The notes under the pieces were generated by a model, which saw only the letters and a program-made list of their open reading frames with translations, was not told where the DNA came from and did no database searches. Positions 1 to 10,560 of a stretch of 64,000 nucleotides of DNA are shown piece after piece. The DNA comes from Pontederia crassipes (lineage: Eukaryota; Streptophyta; Magnoliopsida; Commelinales; Pontederiaceae): contig CM060190.1 of assembly GCA_030549335.1 (NCBI GenBank), forward strand, positions 65,300,118 through 65,364,117, written 5' to 3'. Positions within the stretch are counted from its first letter, which is position 1. Each line of letters opens with the position of its first letter. The position numbers and the translations under genes are program-made.

Positions 1-489
1 TAAAAGAACAACCAGATAACATTTATTTATCTTTCCTATTCCATTTCATGCACCTATAGAAAAGATTTTAGAAGTTTTTTTTAAAATTGAAAACTTTTAT
101 TTTTTTACAATATGATAGACCCTTTTTCCATTTTTAATAGATAGATTCTTCAATGATAAGCATGTCATCATTTATGTGTAATGCCTTATGCCGCATGAGT
201 ATTTTCTTTTCTCTTCAACCATTTTCAGGGTAGCATTTCTGAGCTTTCAATTTATTATTTTTATTTATTATTAAACTATAATTTTGCTACAGGAATTTAA
301 TTTGTCATTTGATATTAATTAATCTATTTACTACTACATAAGTCCTATGTTTTACTTTATGAACAATATTCCTGTTTCCTAGATCCCAGTTATAGGGGCT
401 CCATTATGATGTTATACTGTTTGTGCTGTTTCTCTTTATCTGATGCAAAATAAATGTTCAAAGAATTGTGTTACAATTGAATGTTGCAG
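1..489 (+). other. SCE1: SCE1 intron, partial (start lies outside the window)
   Basis: This AT-rich stretch has no open frame of interest and ends in a TTGCAG acceptor at 484-489. The next base opens the first SCE1 exon seen here. I searched it for the conserved N-terminal part of the enzyme and found nothing, so the first exon or exons must lie before base 1. Confidence 0.75.
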
Positions 490-980
490 ACTGATTGGGA
501 GGGTGGTTATTTCCCTCTTACACTCCTTTTCAGTGAGGACTATCCCAGCAAACCTCCTAAATGCAAGTTTCCTCAGGGTTTCTTCCATCCAAATGTCTAC
601 CCCTCAGGAACAGTATGCTTATCAATTCTTAATGAGGATAGCGTAAGTATAACAAATATTTTACATATCTACATACCTTTGGTTTTTGTGTTAACATGAC
701 TGATTTTCTTTTCCAGGGATGGAGACCAGCCATTACTGTGAAACAGATTCTTGTGGGAATACAGGACTTGCTTGATCAGCCAAATCCTGCTGACCCTGCT
801 CAGACTGATGGTTATCATCTCTTTATTCAGGTTTCTTGAACATGTCCTTCTTGAGATGCCTGCTGTATTGGATCAGTATGATTTGTTTGCAAATTGCAAT
901 AACTCCCTTAATTTCAGGATCAGATTGAGTATAAAAAACGGGTCAGGCAGCAGGCGAAGCAGTATCCTCCATTGGTCTAG
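490..980 (+). CDS. SCE1: SUMO-conjugating enzyme E2 (SCE1/UBC9), last three exons
   Basis: SCE1 takes SUMO from the SAE1/SAE2 activating enzyme onto its active-site cysteine and passes it to lysines of target proteins, in nucleus and cytoplasm. Three exons are visible: 490-642, 717-830 and 918-980, all phase 0 and joined by GT-AG introns of 74 and 87 bases (donors GTAAGT and GTTTCT, acceptors TTCCAG and TTTCAG). They encode 51, 38 and 20 residues. The first holds [10 protein letters not shown], the HPN motif and the catalytic cysteine in [10 protein letters not shown]; the second [10 protein letters not shown] and the helix [13 protein letters not shown]; the last ends in KQYPPLV and a stop. 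The family is about 160 residues long, so about 50 N-terminal residues are outside the window. No frameshift is seen and the gene looks intact here. Plant SCE1 is strongly conserved, so the call is firm; the number of paralogues in this genome is unknown. Confidence 0.96.
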
Positions 981-1563
981 GTAGCCAGCATTTGCCTTCT
1001 TTCATGTCCTTTGCTTCAGATCCATGAATCTTCAATCCCTTTCTGGTGATATGTGCGGGCTCAATCATATATCTGTTCAAATTTAACTGACTCGCTAAAA
1101 TATGTCTTGTCTTATTCTGTCAGGCAAAACTTCACTAGTTTCTGCCATCTAGATTATTCAAACTACATTTACCTGTTTGCACCATCGTCGTTGTTATTTA
1201 AATTTTTTGGTAATGAATGATTGTGGTTGTGGGTGCATTTCTTTAACAAATTCAGTGGTTATTGTCTCTGCAACTTTTATGATCATTGTGTTCCTTCGCC
1301 TGCATCTTCGTCTATGTGAATTAGCAGGTACCTCTTAGTTGGGATCTCAGTTTGATGGCAGAGATTCCATGAAAGTAGTAGGACGCTCAAGCAAACATGT
1401 TTGCATGTACGAAAGCAAACAATCACAAGGTAAAACTACACAGTTTTCTATGCAAAATTTAGGAGTAAATTATGTTTTATGCAACATCCATGATATATTT
1501 ATCTAGTTTGCCACCTGACAAATCGGCTAGTCCAAAGTGATGGGATTCATATTCTATTTCCAG
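981..1563 (+). other. SCE1 3' UTR and downstream flank
   Basis: No coding signal follows the SCE1 stop at 980. The first few hundred bases probably include its 3' UTR, but no AATAAA-type signal stands out enough to place the end. A pyrimidine-rich tract ends in TTCCAG at 1563. Confidence 0.4.
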
Positions 1564-1971
1564 TTGGACCGTGTGATTGCTTGGTTGTGGATCGATGATA
1601 CTGAACCTAGAAAGTGGAAAGTGTGCGTAGCTTGGGGATGCATATTTTCTTTGGTTAGCCTTTTCTTCTTACTCATCTCTTTGGAAGGCTTTGAACCTGA
1701 GAGAACATTACTCTAACCACTAAGATCCCATAACAATTAGGATATTTATGTATAAGCTTGACTAAGAATCCAAGGGCATTTTTGGTATTTTATTTCCACC
1801 TTTTGTATTTTTTTTTAAAAAAGGGTTACTTTTTATTCTCTTCAGCATCGTCTAAAATGGTTTGAAAGCAGAAAATGGAGCTTGCCAAAGGGAGGCAATG
1901 TGCTATGTCCTATGTGCGGAACGCAAATTCCAAAGGGATTTATGAGGTTTGAGATAATGCAATATAAATAA
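1564..1971 (+). other. Two exon-like open segments, unrecognised
   Basis: The first segment starts after ATTTCCAG at 1563 and stays open to a TAA at 1714; it reads LDRVIAWLWIDD and then EPRKWKVCVAWG. A GTTAGC near 1657 could be its donor. The second follows a very good acceptor (pyrimidine tract, then CTCTTCAG ending at 1845) and is open from 1846 to TAA at 1969-1971, reading RLKWFESRKWSLPKGG and CPMCGTQIPKGF. One CxxC pair is visible, too little to call a zinc finger. I do not recognise the protein. It may be the tail of a small or decayed gene, or chance open frames beside splice-like sequence. It lies downstream of SCE1 on the same strand, but nothing links the two. Confidence 0.25.
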
Positions 1972-3550
1972 AAGATGGTTTATATTAAGAATTCAAAAGG
2001 TTTGGAAAGAATATTATATTCATTTTCCTCACAAACACAGAAGACAGGTAGTGAAATGAGGAACACGAGGCGTTCGAGATATCCGGCGCAAAACTAGCAC
2101 ACACACTTTAATTAAAGAGATGCTACGAGTCGAACTCTCTTTGCAAATTAAGCACAAAAGTGTGAAGAAGGTACATTATAAAATCGACTCTTTTGATCAA
2201 GGTGGTACAGTGCTCACTCATAAGATAAAGCACATTGGCACTGGTTCGAGTGGTCCACTGCCCAGTGCACATTTTTATTTTTTTAAAAAAATGCTTCTTC
2301 GACTAGGAAACAAACAAATGGGAGTAGTAAACTAAACGAAAAGTAAAGTTCTGCTGCTTTTGACACACCCAGAAAAATAGGATACTTTCTGGAATCAAAG
2401 GGGCCCAAGTTTCATAGGTTCTTTCTAAGTTCTTCTGGAAGCTTCCGTTAATTTTAGACTTTGTTTCATAATTTAAATTAAGAGGAATGAATTAAAGTGG
2501 TGTAGTGAGTGTTGATAAGGTTGAGTCTTGTGAGTATCTATATAAATCAATATTTGAATATAAATGAATGGTATGGATTGAGTTAATTTAATCCACTTTT
2601 TTTGTTTGGACATAAAATATAATATATGGGTTAGAGAAGGTAAATTTGATAAATATTTTTATTATTCTTAATAAAAATTTATTTATCTTATTTAGTTTAA
2701 AAGAAATAAGGATGGAATGGGGATAAGTATTTTTAACCCCTCCAAAACTATCAATTTTAGAAGGTTTAATTTTATGTCAAGTGACGAGCTTGGGAATACC
2801 GACTTTATAAAAGTTGTATCCAAATAAGATGTAATGTCTTTAAACTCGCATCATCCTAATTAAATCTAATCCATCCCTTTTAAATCATTCATCCAAACAC
2901 TTTTTTGTGATTTAGAATTTTAGAACATGCCAGCCACCCTGGTTCAAGATGCAAATTCTCCACTCACTATTTTTTACCTGTTCATGCCTTATTATTTTAG
3001 TGTCTTGAATCATTTTATGTAGAGTCTCAAGAATGAAGGAAAAACACAAGAGGTTTTGGTGGGAGCATAGTAATTAGAATATTTCTTAATTCATCATTAA
3101 ATAGTTAAACAACTCATAAAATAAGGTTAAAAAAATTGATAGCACAATTGCCAATGGATGTTTAACCCTATCTATTTGTTGTTTGCAGTCATAACAAATT
3201 CCACCCATCATAAAAAATAACAAATTTTGTCACCGAATATCACGGTCCTTGAGAATAAAAATTAATGTTCTTTAAAAGATATTCATTATCCTCTCGAGCG
3301 AATGACGAAAGTGCAAACCAAAGACAGATAACTTATTATCTTCCCTACGAAAGGAATTTATGGTGGAATGATACCGAGTTCTTCGCTGAAGTTGGATTTC
3401 ATTTACTATGTATGTAAAACATTTTTTTAGTCATCTTTGTAATTAGGCGTGTCATATGGGATGAATATTAAATTAGTTGAGCTGATAAGTCGAAATTTCA
3501 ATCAATAACTAGGGCATACAATTATTAGCATAATCTGAGTTGGAAATTTG

Positions 3551-3552
<2 letters not shown>
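1972..3552. other. AT-rich intergenic DNA with a possible decayed MITE
   Basis: No coding signal. Between about 2555 and 2910 there are loosely inverted motifs (GGTATGGATTGAG on one side, CTAATCCATCCC on the other) of the kind found in Tourist-like MITEs, but the arms have drifted too far to give ends or a target duplication. Confidence 0.3.

Positions 3553-3603
<51 letters not shown>
3553..3603. repeat. (TA)n microsatellite
   Basis: About 25 uninterrupted TA units. Confidence 0.95.
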
Positions 3604-3605
<2 letters not shown>

Positions 3606-4051
3606 GTGCCTGAGTCGCGGGTTGAGTTACGCATCCATGTGGAGCGATCGTGCACCGTCCGTTTGAGGATCGACAATGTCAAATTGTGCATGCGCTGAGC
3701 TTCAGTCTTGGACTCCATCTTTTGCGCAACAGCTCCGATTCGACGTGTACGTTAGGGCTTTAAATGCATGTTGGACGAGTATTTTTTTTTGGAGGCAGTC
3801 ACCGATCTACAACGCTTCTTTGAAATCTCTTCCACTTCTTCTATCTCCTGCTACCCTTCAACTAAGATCACGAGTCCGACGAACGTCGTCTACTGTGGAC
3901 TCTCCGACAAAGGTCGTCTGCCTAGTCGCCTAGAGGTGCTTTCCTGAGTGCTTCATCTCCTTTTTGTTCCTAAATCCTAATCTGATCTGTGAGTATTTTT
4001 TTTCCATTTTATATTGTTTATAGTTTTTTTTTCCTTTTATAGTTGGGATAT
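3604..4051 (+). other. Mixed-composition segment; its right part recurs near 6.7 kb
   Basis: 3604-3950 is less AT-rich than its surroundings but has no recognisable protein. From about 3957 a motif series (CTTTTTGTTCCT, then CATTTTATATTGTTTATA, then CCTTTTATAG) recurs at about 6714-6786 in the same order, followed in each case by a GGGAT motif. The two copies are diverged direct repeats lying beside RTE tails, so they may be flank carried along with an element. Confidence 0.4.
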
Positions 4052-4152
4052 GGATCAACGCTTTGTTGTTGGTTACTAATAGAGCGGAATTGCGTCGTAT
4101 GATCCATGTAGCCGACCCCACCTAGTGCGATAAGGCTTTGTTGTTGTTGTAT
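4052..4152 (+). mobile_element. RTE-type LINE 3' tail, short copy
   Basis: The segment contains GATCCATGTAGCCGACCCCA, then CACCTAGTGCGATAAGGC, and ends in a short (TTG)n run. This end, with its TTG-repeat tail instead of poly-A, is characteristic of plant RTE non-LTR retrotransposons. Only the last 100 bases or so are present, as in the strongly 5'-truncated copies common for this clade. A second copy ends at 6655. Confidence 0.75.
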
Positions 4153-4297
4153 CTCTCCCTTCATAACAAATCAAATAATAAACATAAATAATAAAAAAAA
4201 TATTAGAACACTTAATTTTTAGGGCCGGGGGGAGATTGGCCCAAGGAACATTTTTTTCTTTCTTTTTTTATTTTTATATTTATTATTTTGATGTGTT

Positions 4298-4489
4298 ATG
4301 GAGGGAGGAGTAATTTAGTCTTTTCATAAATGAGAAAAATCAAAACTAACAAAAAATGTAACAGAAGTGGACGAGAGGACTAAAATGGAAAAGTCGCGAT
4401 AGTTTAGGGATCCAAAAAAATAAGTTTGTAGTTTGAGATTAGATGTGAAAAATCGTAATAGTTTAGGGGTGGTTTATGGAAATAACTCT
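4298..4489. mobile_element. Single arm of the fold-back MITE family seen at 15.2 kb
   Basis: Read on the minus strand, this segment matches either arm of the element at 15172-15547: it starts GAGTTATTTCCATAAACC, passes CTAAACTATTACGA and reaches TCATTTATGAAAAGAC. Only one arm is present, and it ends directly against the L1 reverse transcriptase remnant at 4490, so it probably inserted into that LINE and then lost its other half. Confidence 0.6.
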
Positions 4490-5038
4490 AAAAAAGTTGT
4501 ATCATCAGCGTATTGTAATATTGGGATGAGGGTGTCTTGACCGGGTTCCGATTTAAATCCAACCAAAAGTCCAGCTCGACATGCAGAGAGCGTGCATTTA
4601 GCAGGGCATCTGCTGCAATGACAAATAACATTGGCGCAAGTGGACAACCCTGTCGCACCCCATGATGTAGCTGCACCCAACCACCTGTTGGCCCACCATT
4701 AATAAGGATAGAGAAAGACACAGTGCATACAAATCTTTTCATCCACCTGATCCATACCTCTTGAAATCCACGCCTATGAAGAGAGCACCACAAGAATGCC
4801 CAATTCACTGAATTATATGCCTTAGAGAAATCAACCTTCCATAAGAAGGCAGTTTTGACTGTCCTCCGCCACAAGGAAACAATCTCTGATGCCATACTAT
4901 AGCTTTCAGTAATAGAGTAACCTTTAATAAAAGCCGATTGCACTGGGTGCACCAGAGATGTCAAAACCTCATTGAGTGTGTTGGCCAGAATTTTTGCCAC
5001 AATCAGATAAATGCCTTCACGAATTGTGTGACTGTCTT
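4490..5038 (-). pseudogene. L1-type LINE reverse transcriptase fragment
   Basis: On the minus strand the fragment reads VAKILAN, HPVQSAFIKG, KVDFSKAY, GVRQGCPLAPMLF and, in another frame, LQYADDTTF. These are consecutive landmarks of a plant L1 reverse transcriptase, including the catalytic YADD box. A frameshift near 4600 separates the last block from the first ones, and both ends of the element are missing. The right end lies about 30 bases from the start of a plus-strand L1 copy. It has no gene function now. Confidence 0.85.
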
Positions 5039-5067
5039 GCTAAAAAGTAGGAAAAAAAGTTAGTTCA

Positions 5068-6485
5068 GGAACCATCTGGGAAGTAGACTTCTCCAAGGCA
5101 TATGACTCAGTGGATTGGTTGTTTATTTGGTGCTCCCTTCGACGTCGTGGCTTTTTGGACAAATGGATCTCATGGATGGAGAGATGTGTATGCACATTGT
5201 CCTTTTTGGTTCTGATCAACGGTGGACCCACAGGCTGATGGGTTCAACCCCAACGTGGAGTACGACAGGGATGCCCCCTCACGCCGATGCTGTTTGTACT
5301 AGCAGCAGATGCTTTAGCAAGCTGCACCTTCTCGGCATGTCGTGCTGGACTATTAACAGGATTTACACCAGGCCAAGGTCATAATACGTTTATTCCAATA
5401 TTACAATATGCTGATGATCCCCTCTTTTTTACTGAGGGTACAGTTGAAGCTGCACGACGAGTGGCTATCTTGGTGCAAATTTTCGAAGACTTCTCTGGTT
5501 TACAGATAAATCATTCAAAATCTTCTTTTGTTCCATTCGGTATGAGTGATGATGAGATATCAGAGTGTGTGGGTGCTCTGCGGACCAGCTCTTCTTCACC
5601 TTGGCCTTCCATTGTCAGACAAGAAAATCAAAGCGAGGGACTGGATGTCAGTTCTGGAACGGGTGGAGAAGAGGTTAGATGGCTGGAGGGCAAGACCTCT
5701 TTCAAGAGGTGGAAGACTGGTTCTGCTCAAAACAGTTATCACTGCTTTATCGGTGTATTATATGTCGGTTTTAAGGATGCCTGAGCAGGTGCTGAAGAGA
5801 ATCGACCAACTACGAAGGCAATTCCTTTGGAAGCATTCAGGTACAACCGGACGTGGTATAGTTTTAGTGGCTTGGGACGAGGCATGCCAGCCATTGAAGG
5901 AAGGGGGTCTGGGTATTCTCTTGTTGAGGACAATGAACATCTCACTGCTCTCAAAATCGGTGTGCCGAGTTATGGGATGTGACATTGACCATTGTTGCTC
6001 TGTTTTCTTTGCTTGTCATGGTCGAAATCTTGATTGGGATGCAAGGATGCTGGAAACTAATGGATGCTCATCCTTTTGGACGAGTGTTACTAGAATTATA
6101 CCCATGATCAAACATTTTTTCTCGGTGTCCATTAGTGCAGGTAATGAGTTTCATTTCTAGAAAGACGATTGGACATCAAGGGGAAGATTTGCTGTGGTTT
6201 TTCCTACATTATATGCTCTGGAACTGGACCAGTCTTTGGCTCACTGCTGGCATAGTTCCGGTCAAGGAGGAGTTGGATGCCTTCTTTTCAGTCCAATCTG
6301 TCAGATCAGAGATGGAAGTGGAACTCTAGCTAGTTTTCTGTCGTGCAGTCTACAAATTCTTAGAGGATAAAGCTCAGAGTGATGAAGACTTCAAAAAGGA
6401 CTATCGACTGATATGGAAGCTTAAGATTCCTTTATGGGTCAAAATGTTTGCTTGGTTATTACGAAGACAAACTCCGCCTATGTTT
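5068..6485 (+). pseudogene. L1-type LINE: reverse transcriptase and zf-RVT remnant
   Basis: This plus-strand copy starts inside the reverse transcriptase (EVDFSKAYDSVDW), continues through GVRQGCPLTPMLF, LQYADDPLFF and the thumb region (LPLSDKKIKARDW, GGRLVLLKTVITAL, QLRRQFLWKHSG) and reaches the zf-RVT-like end (IWKLKIPLWVKMFAWLL) near 6415-6475. At least three frame changes and several stops, one of them right after INGGPTG, show that it is dead. It shares the region from VDFSKAY to YADD with the minus-strand fragment next to it, but the two differ at roughly a quarter of residues, so they are separate insertions. It is cut by an RTE tail at about 6486. Confidence 0.85.
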
Positions 6486-6655
6486 TATAGCCGGTCCCAA
6501 GCCCGGATAAAGGAGGAGGGTTGTGTTAGGCCCCGACAGCCAGCATAAAACCCTGTCGAATCTTATGAACATGGATCAACGAATTGGCGTCGTATGATCC
6601 ATGTAGCCGACCCCACCTAGTGGGATAAGGCTTTATTGTTGTTGTTGTTGTTGTT
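6486..6655 (+). mobile_element. RTE-type LINE 3' tail with (TTG)n end
   Basis: It begins ATAGCCGGTCCCAAGCCC, passes AAGGAGGAGGGTTGTG and CCGACAGCCAGCATAAAA, and ends in GGGATAAGGCTTTATTG followed by TTG repeats. This is the standard plant RTE 3' UTR, here about 170 bases long, abutting the L1 remnant. Confidence 0.8.
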
Positions 6656-6975
6656 ATAGTTGGGATATGCTAGTCCATTCATGCAATTGATTTGTTCTCT
6701 TTTTTATTCTATCTCCTTTTTGTTCCTCGACCGATCTTTGAGATTTTTTTCATTTTATATTGTTTATATTTTTTTCCTTTTATAGCAGGGATTTGCAAGT
6801 CCATTCATGTTCTCTTTTTTGTTCCTCATTCAAACTACTTTCGCTTTTCTTTTTCTCTTTGTTTGTCCTTATTCTAAATCTGCTAAGACTTTTTTCACAT
6901 TATAACCAACGTGCTCTGCAAATCCATTCACACAACAAATTTGAGTTTTTAATGTGTTTTATCCTCATGAATTCA
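6656..6975. other. T-rich segment with a diverged direct repeat
   Basis: It holds AGTCCATTCATG twice (near 6672 and 6798) and a TTTTTGTTCCT motif shared with 3957-4050. The longer open frames here are low-complexity (Phe, Leu and Ser) and not credible genes. Confidence 0.4.
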
Positions 6976-9400
6976 TTATAAATTTTTTTGTCCAGTTAGG
7001 TGGGATGTCGAATCTTGTTTATGTGTTGCCACCAAAGTGCTTATGTGGGGAAGAAGCCATGGTGCGGACTTCATGGACCGAAAGTAATCCGGGGGAGAAG
7101 ATTTTACGTAGTGTCCTTGTTTTAAACAATGACTACATATTCTTCTTTTTTTCTCACCTTCTGACATTGAGATTTTGACATTGGATTTAAGTCTTTTTAT
7201 GCTTCTTAGCCTTCCCTTCGATTTTACAATAGAAGAATCATGTATCACATACTTTGAAATCTGTGCTGATATTTCATCCATGTTCACATTATCTTTATAA
7301 GGCACTTCATCCACATCTACATCATTAGAAGGCACTTCATTCATATTAAATTTTGTTGCATTATCTAGAACTTGAATACCTTCCTTTAAAATTGCAATTC
7401 CAACATCGAAATGTTCGGATGAACGCAAGCTCATTTCTATGAATTTTCGTGCATTTCTTTTAAAATTAATCTTTTGTTCAAGACTAACAACATGTTGAAT
7501 TTTTTAAAAACTATATTATGTATCATGCAATATTTGTACAGTTGAATAGCGAGCATTTATTGTTCAGCCATGGAAAATATATTACTCAAGTAAGTACATA
7601 ACTCTATTTTCATTGGGAGTGAGCAAAGCATGATAACACAATATTCCTTCACGTTCAAACATATTGCAAGAACAATTTATCGAAATATTTGGTTGAGAAT
7701 TATACTCTACAGTAATCCTTCTCTTGTCCACAGATCCTGATTCATATACAAAGTACACAATCTTGTGAGATAACTTGCTTCATAATTGTATAATATTTTT
7801 TAATTCTTCTTGAAAAATTTTGAGTGTATACCTTTGTTTCTTGCACTTCCAATAGACTTTTTGAAGTAAAACTAACAAAGGTATTTAAATTTTTAAAATC
7901 TTCCTACACTTCGGCATCACAACGAGTAGATAAAAATAAATCACACTGGCACACAAAATCAGACAAAGATGTATTAGAATTCATGAAGCCATAAAAAAAA
8001 GCATTAATACTCTCTGCTCTTTGAGTTGATTGCATTCCTACACAAAATGTATTATTAAATAAATTAGAACCCACTTGTGTCGCTTGCTGTACGTAAGTTC
8101 AATCTAATGACCATCTGGAATACCATACCTTTGTTTCAAAATTATCCACTTGTCTTCAAATTCTTGAATACTCAAAGAATTATTAATCCATTTGAAGTAC
8201 TCCTTGAAATTATCACGTGTATAAATTCCGAAGATGAGTTAAAGCATTCTTAGCTATATGCTAAATGCAAAACATATGTCAAGTTTCTGAAAAAACTTTT
8301 CGAATGGCATTGCCTATTGCTAGACCTTGATCAGTGATGATACAAATTGACTTTTGTTCCCATCATACATTCTAACCAAGTTTGAAATAACCAAGCAAAT
8401 GTATCTTTGGTTTCATCGGCTAATAATGTACAACAAAGTAAAATAAATTGTCTATGGTCATTAACTCTTGTAAAAGATGCAAATGACATCTTCAACTTGT
8501 TTGTGCAATATGTTGTATAAAAAATGACAACATCACCAATCTTGTGATCTACTATCAATCTAAAAGAAGCTCTTTCTGACATCATTTTCATTCACCACCA
8601 TTCTAAATAAGACATTATCATCGTTAACTAATTTGTTTTGAAAATAACTTAACACTAGCATGCATTCCCCTCCCATATTATTATTTTTTCACGATGCCTT
8701 CATGTATTCTATACAATATTGAGGTGTTACAAAAGTCTCTCAATTCATATTTAGATACTTTGCTATCTTAGAAGGTCTCACCCTGACATTTCTTAAATCT
8801 CTTATAGCTTCCTTACAAGGGGTCGACAATTTATTGTGGGATGGTAATCTACCAACTTTTGAAGCTAGTTTATGCATATGCTCTTCAATAAATTTTGGAA
8901 CCCACTTTCCATCATTTACAACTTTAGTTAATAACATAGCGCCACAATTCTCTCTGACATCTCACCTCCTTTTCACATCTTTTCCTAAAGTCTGTGTCAC
9001 CTTAAGATCTTTTTACCCTTGTTTAAAACAAACAAGCAGTCTACTAATGGGCATCTAGACTTAGAACAATGATCTTTTTGAATGGAAAATCAAACCGATC
9101 TTGCATATGCATTGTAGAACATATAAACATCATTTTATGTGTCGAACCTCATGCCAATGTTTGGTTTACTAATTTCAATATCGTTAACATTGGTTTCTTC
9201 TCGAATTTAATCAATGTGAGAGGATTAACAACAATTATGGCATAAAAATGACAAAGATGACTTAGAATGACAAAAAAGAACGCTCAAGAATGACCATTAA
9301 AAAAATATAAAAGCAGCTCACCCTTCTTGTGTGACTTCACATTCCTCAGTTTCGAATTAGATGAATATGCACTCATTTCATTAATATCAAATGAAGACAT
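6976..9400 (-). pseudogene. MULE/FAR1-type transposase-related gene, broken
   Basis: On the minus strand the FAR1/FHY3 layout can be followed in order. A start near 9400 reads MSSFDINEMSAYSS; an N-terminal FAR1 DNA-binding domain follows (KPNIGMRFDT, FYNAYARSV, KFIEEHMHKL). The MULE transposase domain follows (GDVVIFYTTY, PFA-like block, FTRVNDHRQFILLCCTLLADET, then WLFQTWLECM and GLAIGNAIRKVF). Then comes the CxxxMQSTQRAESINAFF block near 7970-8060, and a C-terminal region with KSKGRLRS and a degraded zinc-knuckle (CSHCLKQGHYV). Stops and frame changes occur throughout, for example after MRFDT and in FYNAYARSV*F. FAR1 proteins are MULE-derived light-signalling regulators; this copy looks like a MULE relic or decayed FRS gene and is not functional. 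No TIRs were found. Confidence 0.85.
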
Positions 9401-10180
9401 GACAACCTGTAATGAAAGACAATAAAAATGTTTAAAGAATATCAACCATTAATATAACACATATACACTATAAGAGTGCTGGAACCTTTAAAGATCAGAG
9501 GATTACTAGAGGAAATAATAATATGTTAGTCTCTTGGTATATGAGGATTTTTTAAGTTGGTTTTGATTTGTCATTAATCTCATTAAAACCTTAGTAGAGA
9601 TAAAGTTATGCACGATCAAACAATCTTCATCTGAAACTTAAACAAATAGTAAAAAAAACTCAAAAGCAAAACTTTTTTTTAACAAAATGTAGAAAAGCTT
9701 GCGCCTACCGACTAGGGGACAGATCAAGTCAAAAAGTTGTGGCAAAGAAATAATAGCAAAAAAACCACCCAACTATAAGGTCCTTGATGCACATCAGGTT
9801 GATGTGGAATGGCTTCTCAGAAAGGATTTGTTTGTGTCGGCCTTCAGGTATACTCGAAAGAGGAGAGAGACATTTGAGCTTAATCGAGATGCCTACCTTG
9901 GGCCATAGTGTGCGGATCGTATACAAAATCCATACAATCTCCACCTTTGCCCTCTACGACCTCTCTGCCTTCCTCGGACACTACTGCCTCTCCTGCCTCA
10001 CAGGTCGAACTGTGTGGCCCTCAAGAAGAGCTCCAATTCATCAAGTTGTCTACTGCATCGGCTCTAGGGATTCAAACTACTCGTCCAAGTTGAATCGGAG
10101 CCGTCGCGCAAGAGATGGACGTCCAAGATTGAAGCACAACACATGCACAATTTGGCATCATCGATCCACATGGTGCTAAT
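9401..10180. other. No recognised gene; mixed-composition open stretches
   Basis: Open frames of up to 131 codons lie between 9699 and 10179, but none reads like a known family and they overlap one another in three frames. The base composition is richer in GC than the neighbours from about 9880 to 10150. A CACTATAAGAG string at 9466 resembles a CACTA end but has no partner. Confidence 0.3.
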
Positions 10181-10560
10181 AATGTATTGAATCTGAATAC
10201 AATTGGTCCCCTTACATAGTCGGGCGCTTCAGCAGAATTTCTTTACGGGGATATATGTGATTCGGAATTAATTTATTTCCTTGTCACGAGATAGGTGTCC
10301 TATTTTGAGAAATTAATTCAAAATCTCAGCCGATCTGTAATTTCTATCATCTATTAAAGAGAGTGCCTATATAAATTTCCTAGAGGTTCATACAAGGATC
10401 CATCCTTGTAACCATCATTATTTCATAATAAAAAGAGCCGTCGCTTTCTGAGAACGTAATCCGATTTAAAGTGAACCTCGTAGATCTTTGTGTTCTTCTC
10501 TTCCTCCTTTCGTAACATATAAGTATGTATGTATTACTGAATCTAAGAAACTCAAACATT
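10181..10560 (+). mobile_element. Possible LTR fragment (Copia-like)
   Basis: The segment reads like the R/U5 part of a plant Copia LTR: GTGCCTATATAAATTTCCTAG (TATA-like), a run of AATAAAA near 10427, then AGTGAACCTCGTAGATC and TTTGTGTTCTTCTC. No primer-binding site, TG/CA boundary or second copy was found, so this is a composition-based guess. Confidence 0.3.

Noticed and set aside
4490-6485. Twin-primed single L1 insertion
   Set aside because: The inverted halves overlap by about 350 bases and differ at about a quarter of residues, which fits two separate insertions better.
9466-9476. CACTATAAGAG as the left end partner of the CACTA end at 31021
   Set aside because: It lacks subterminal repeats, lies 21 kb away with unrelated elements between, and differs after ten bases.
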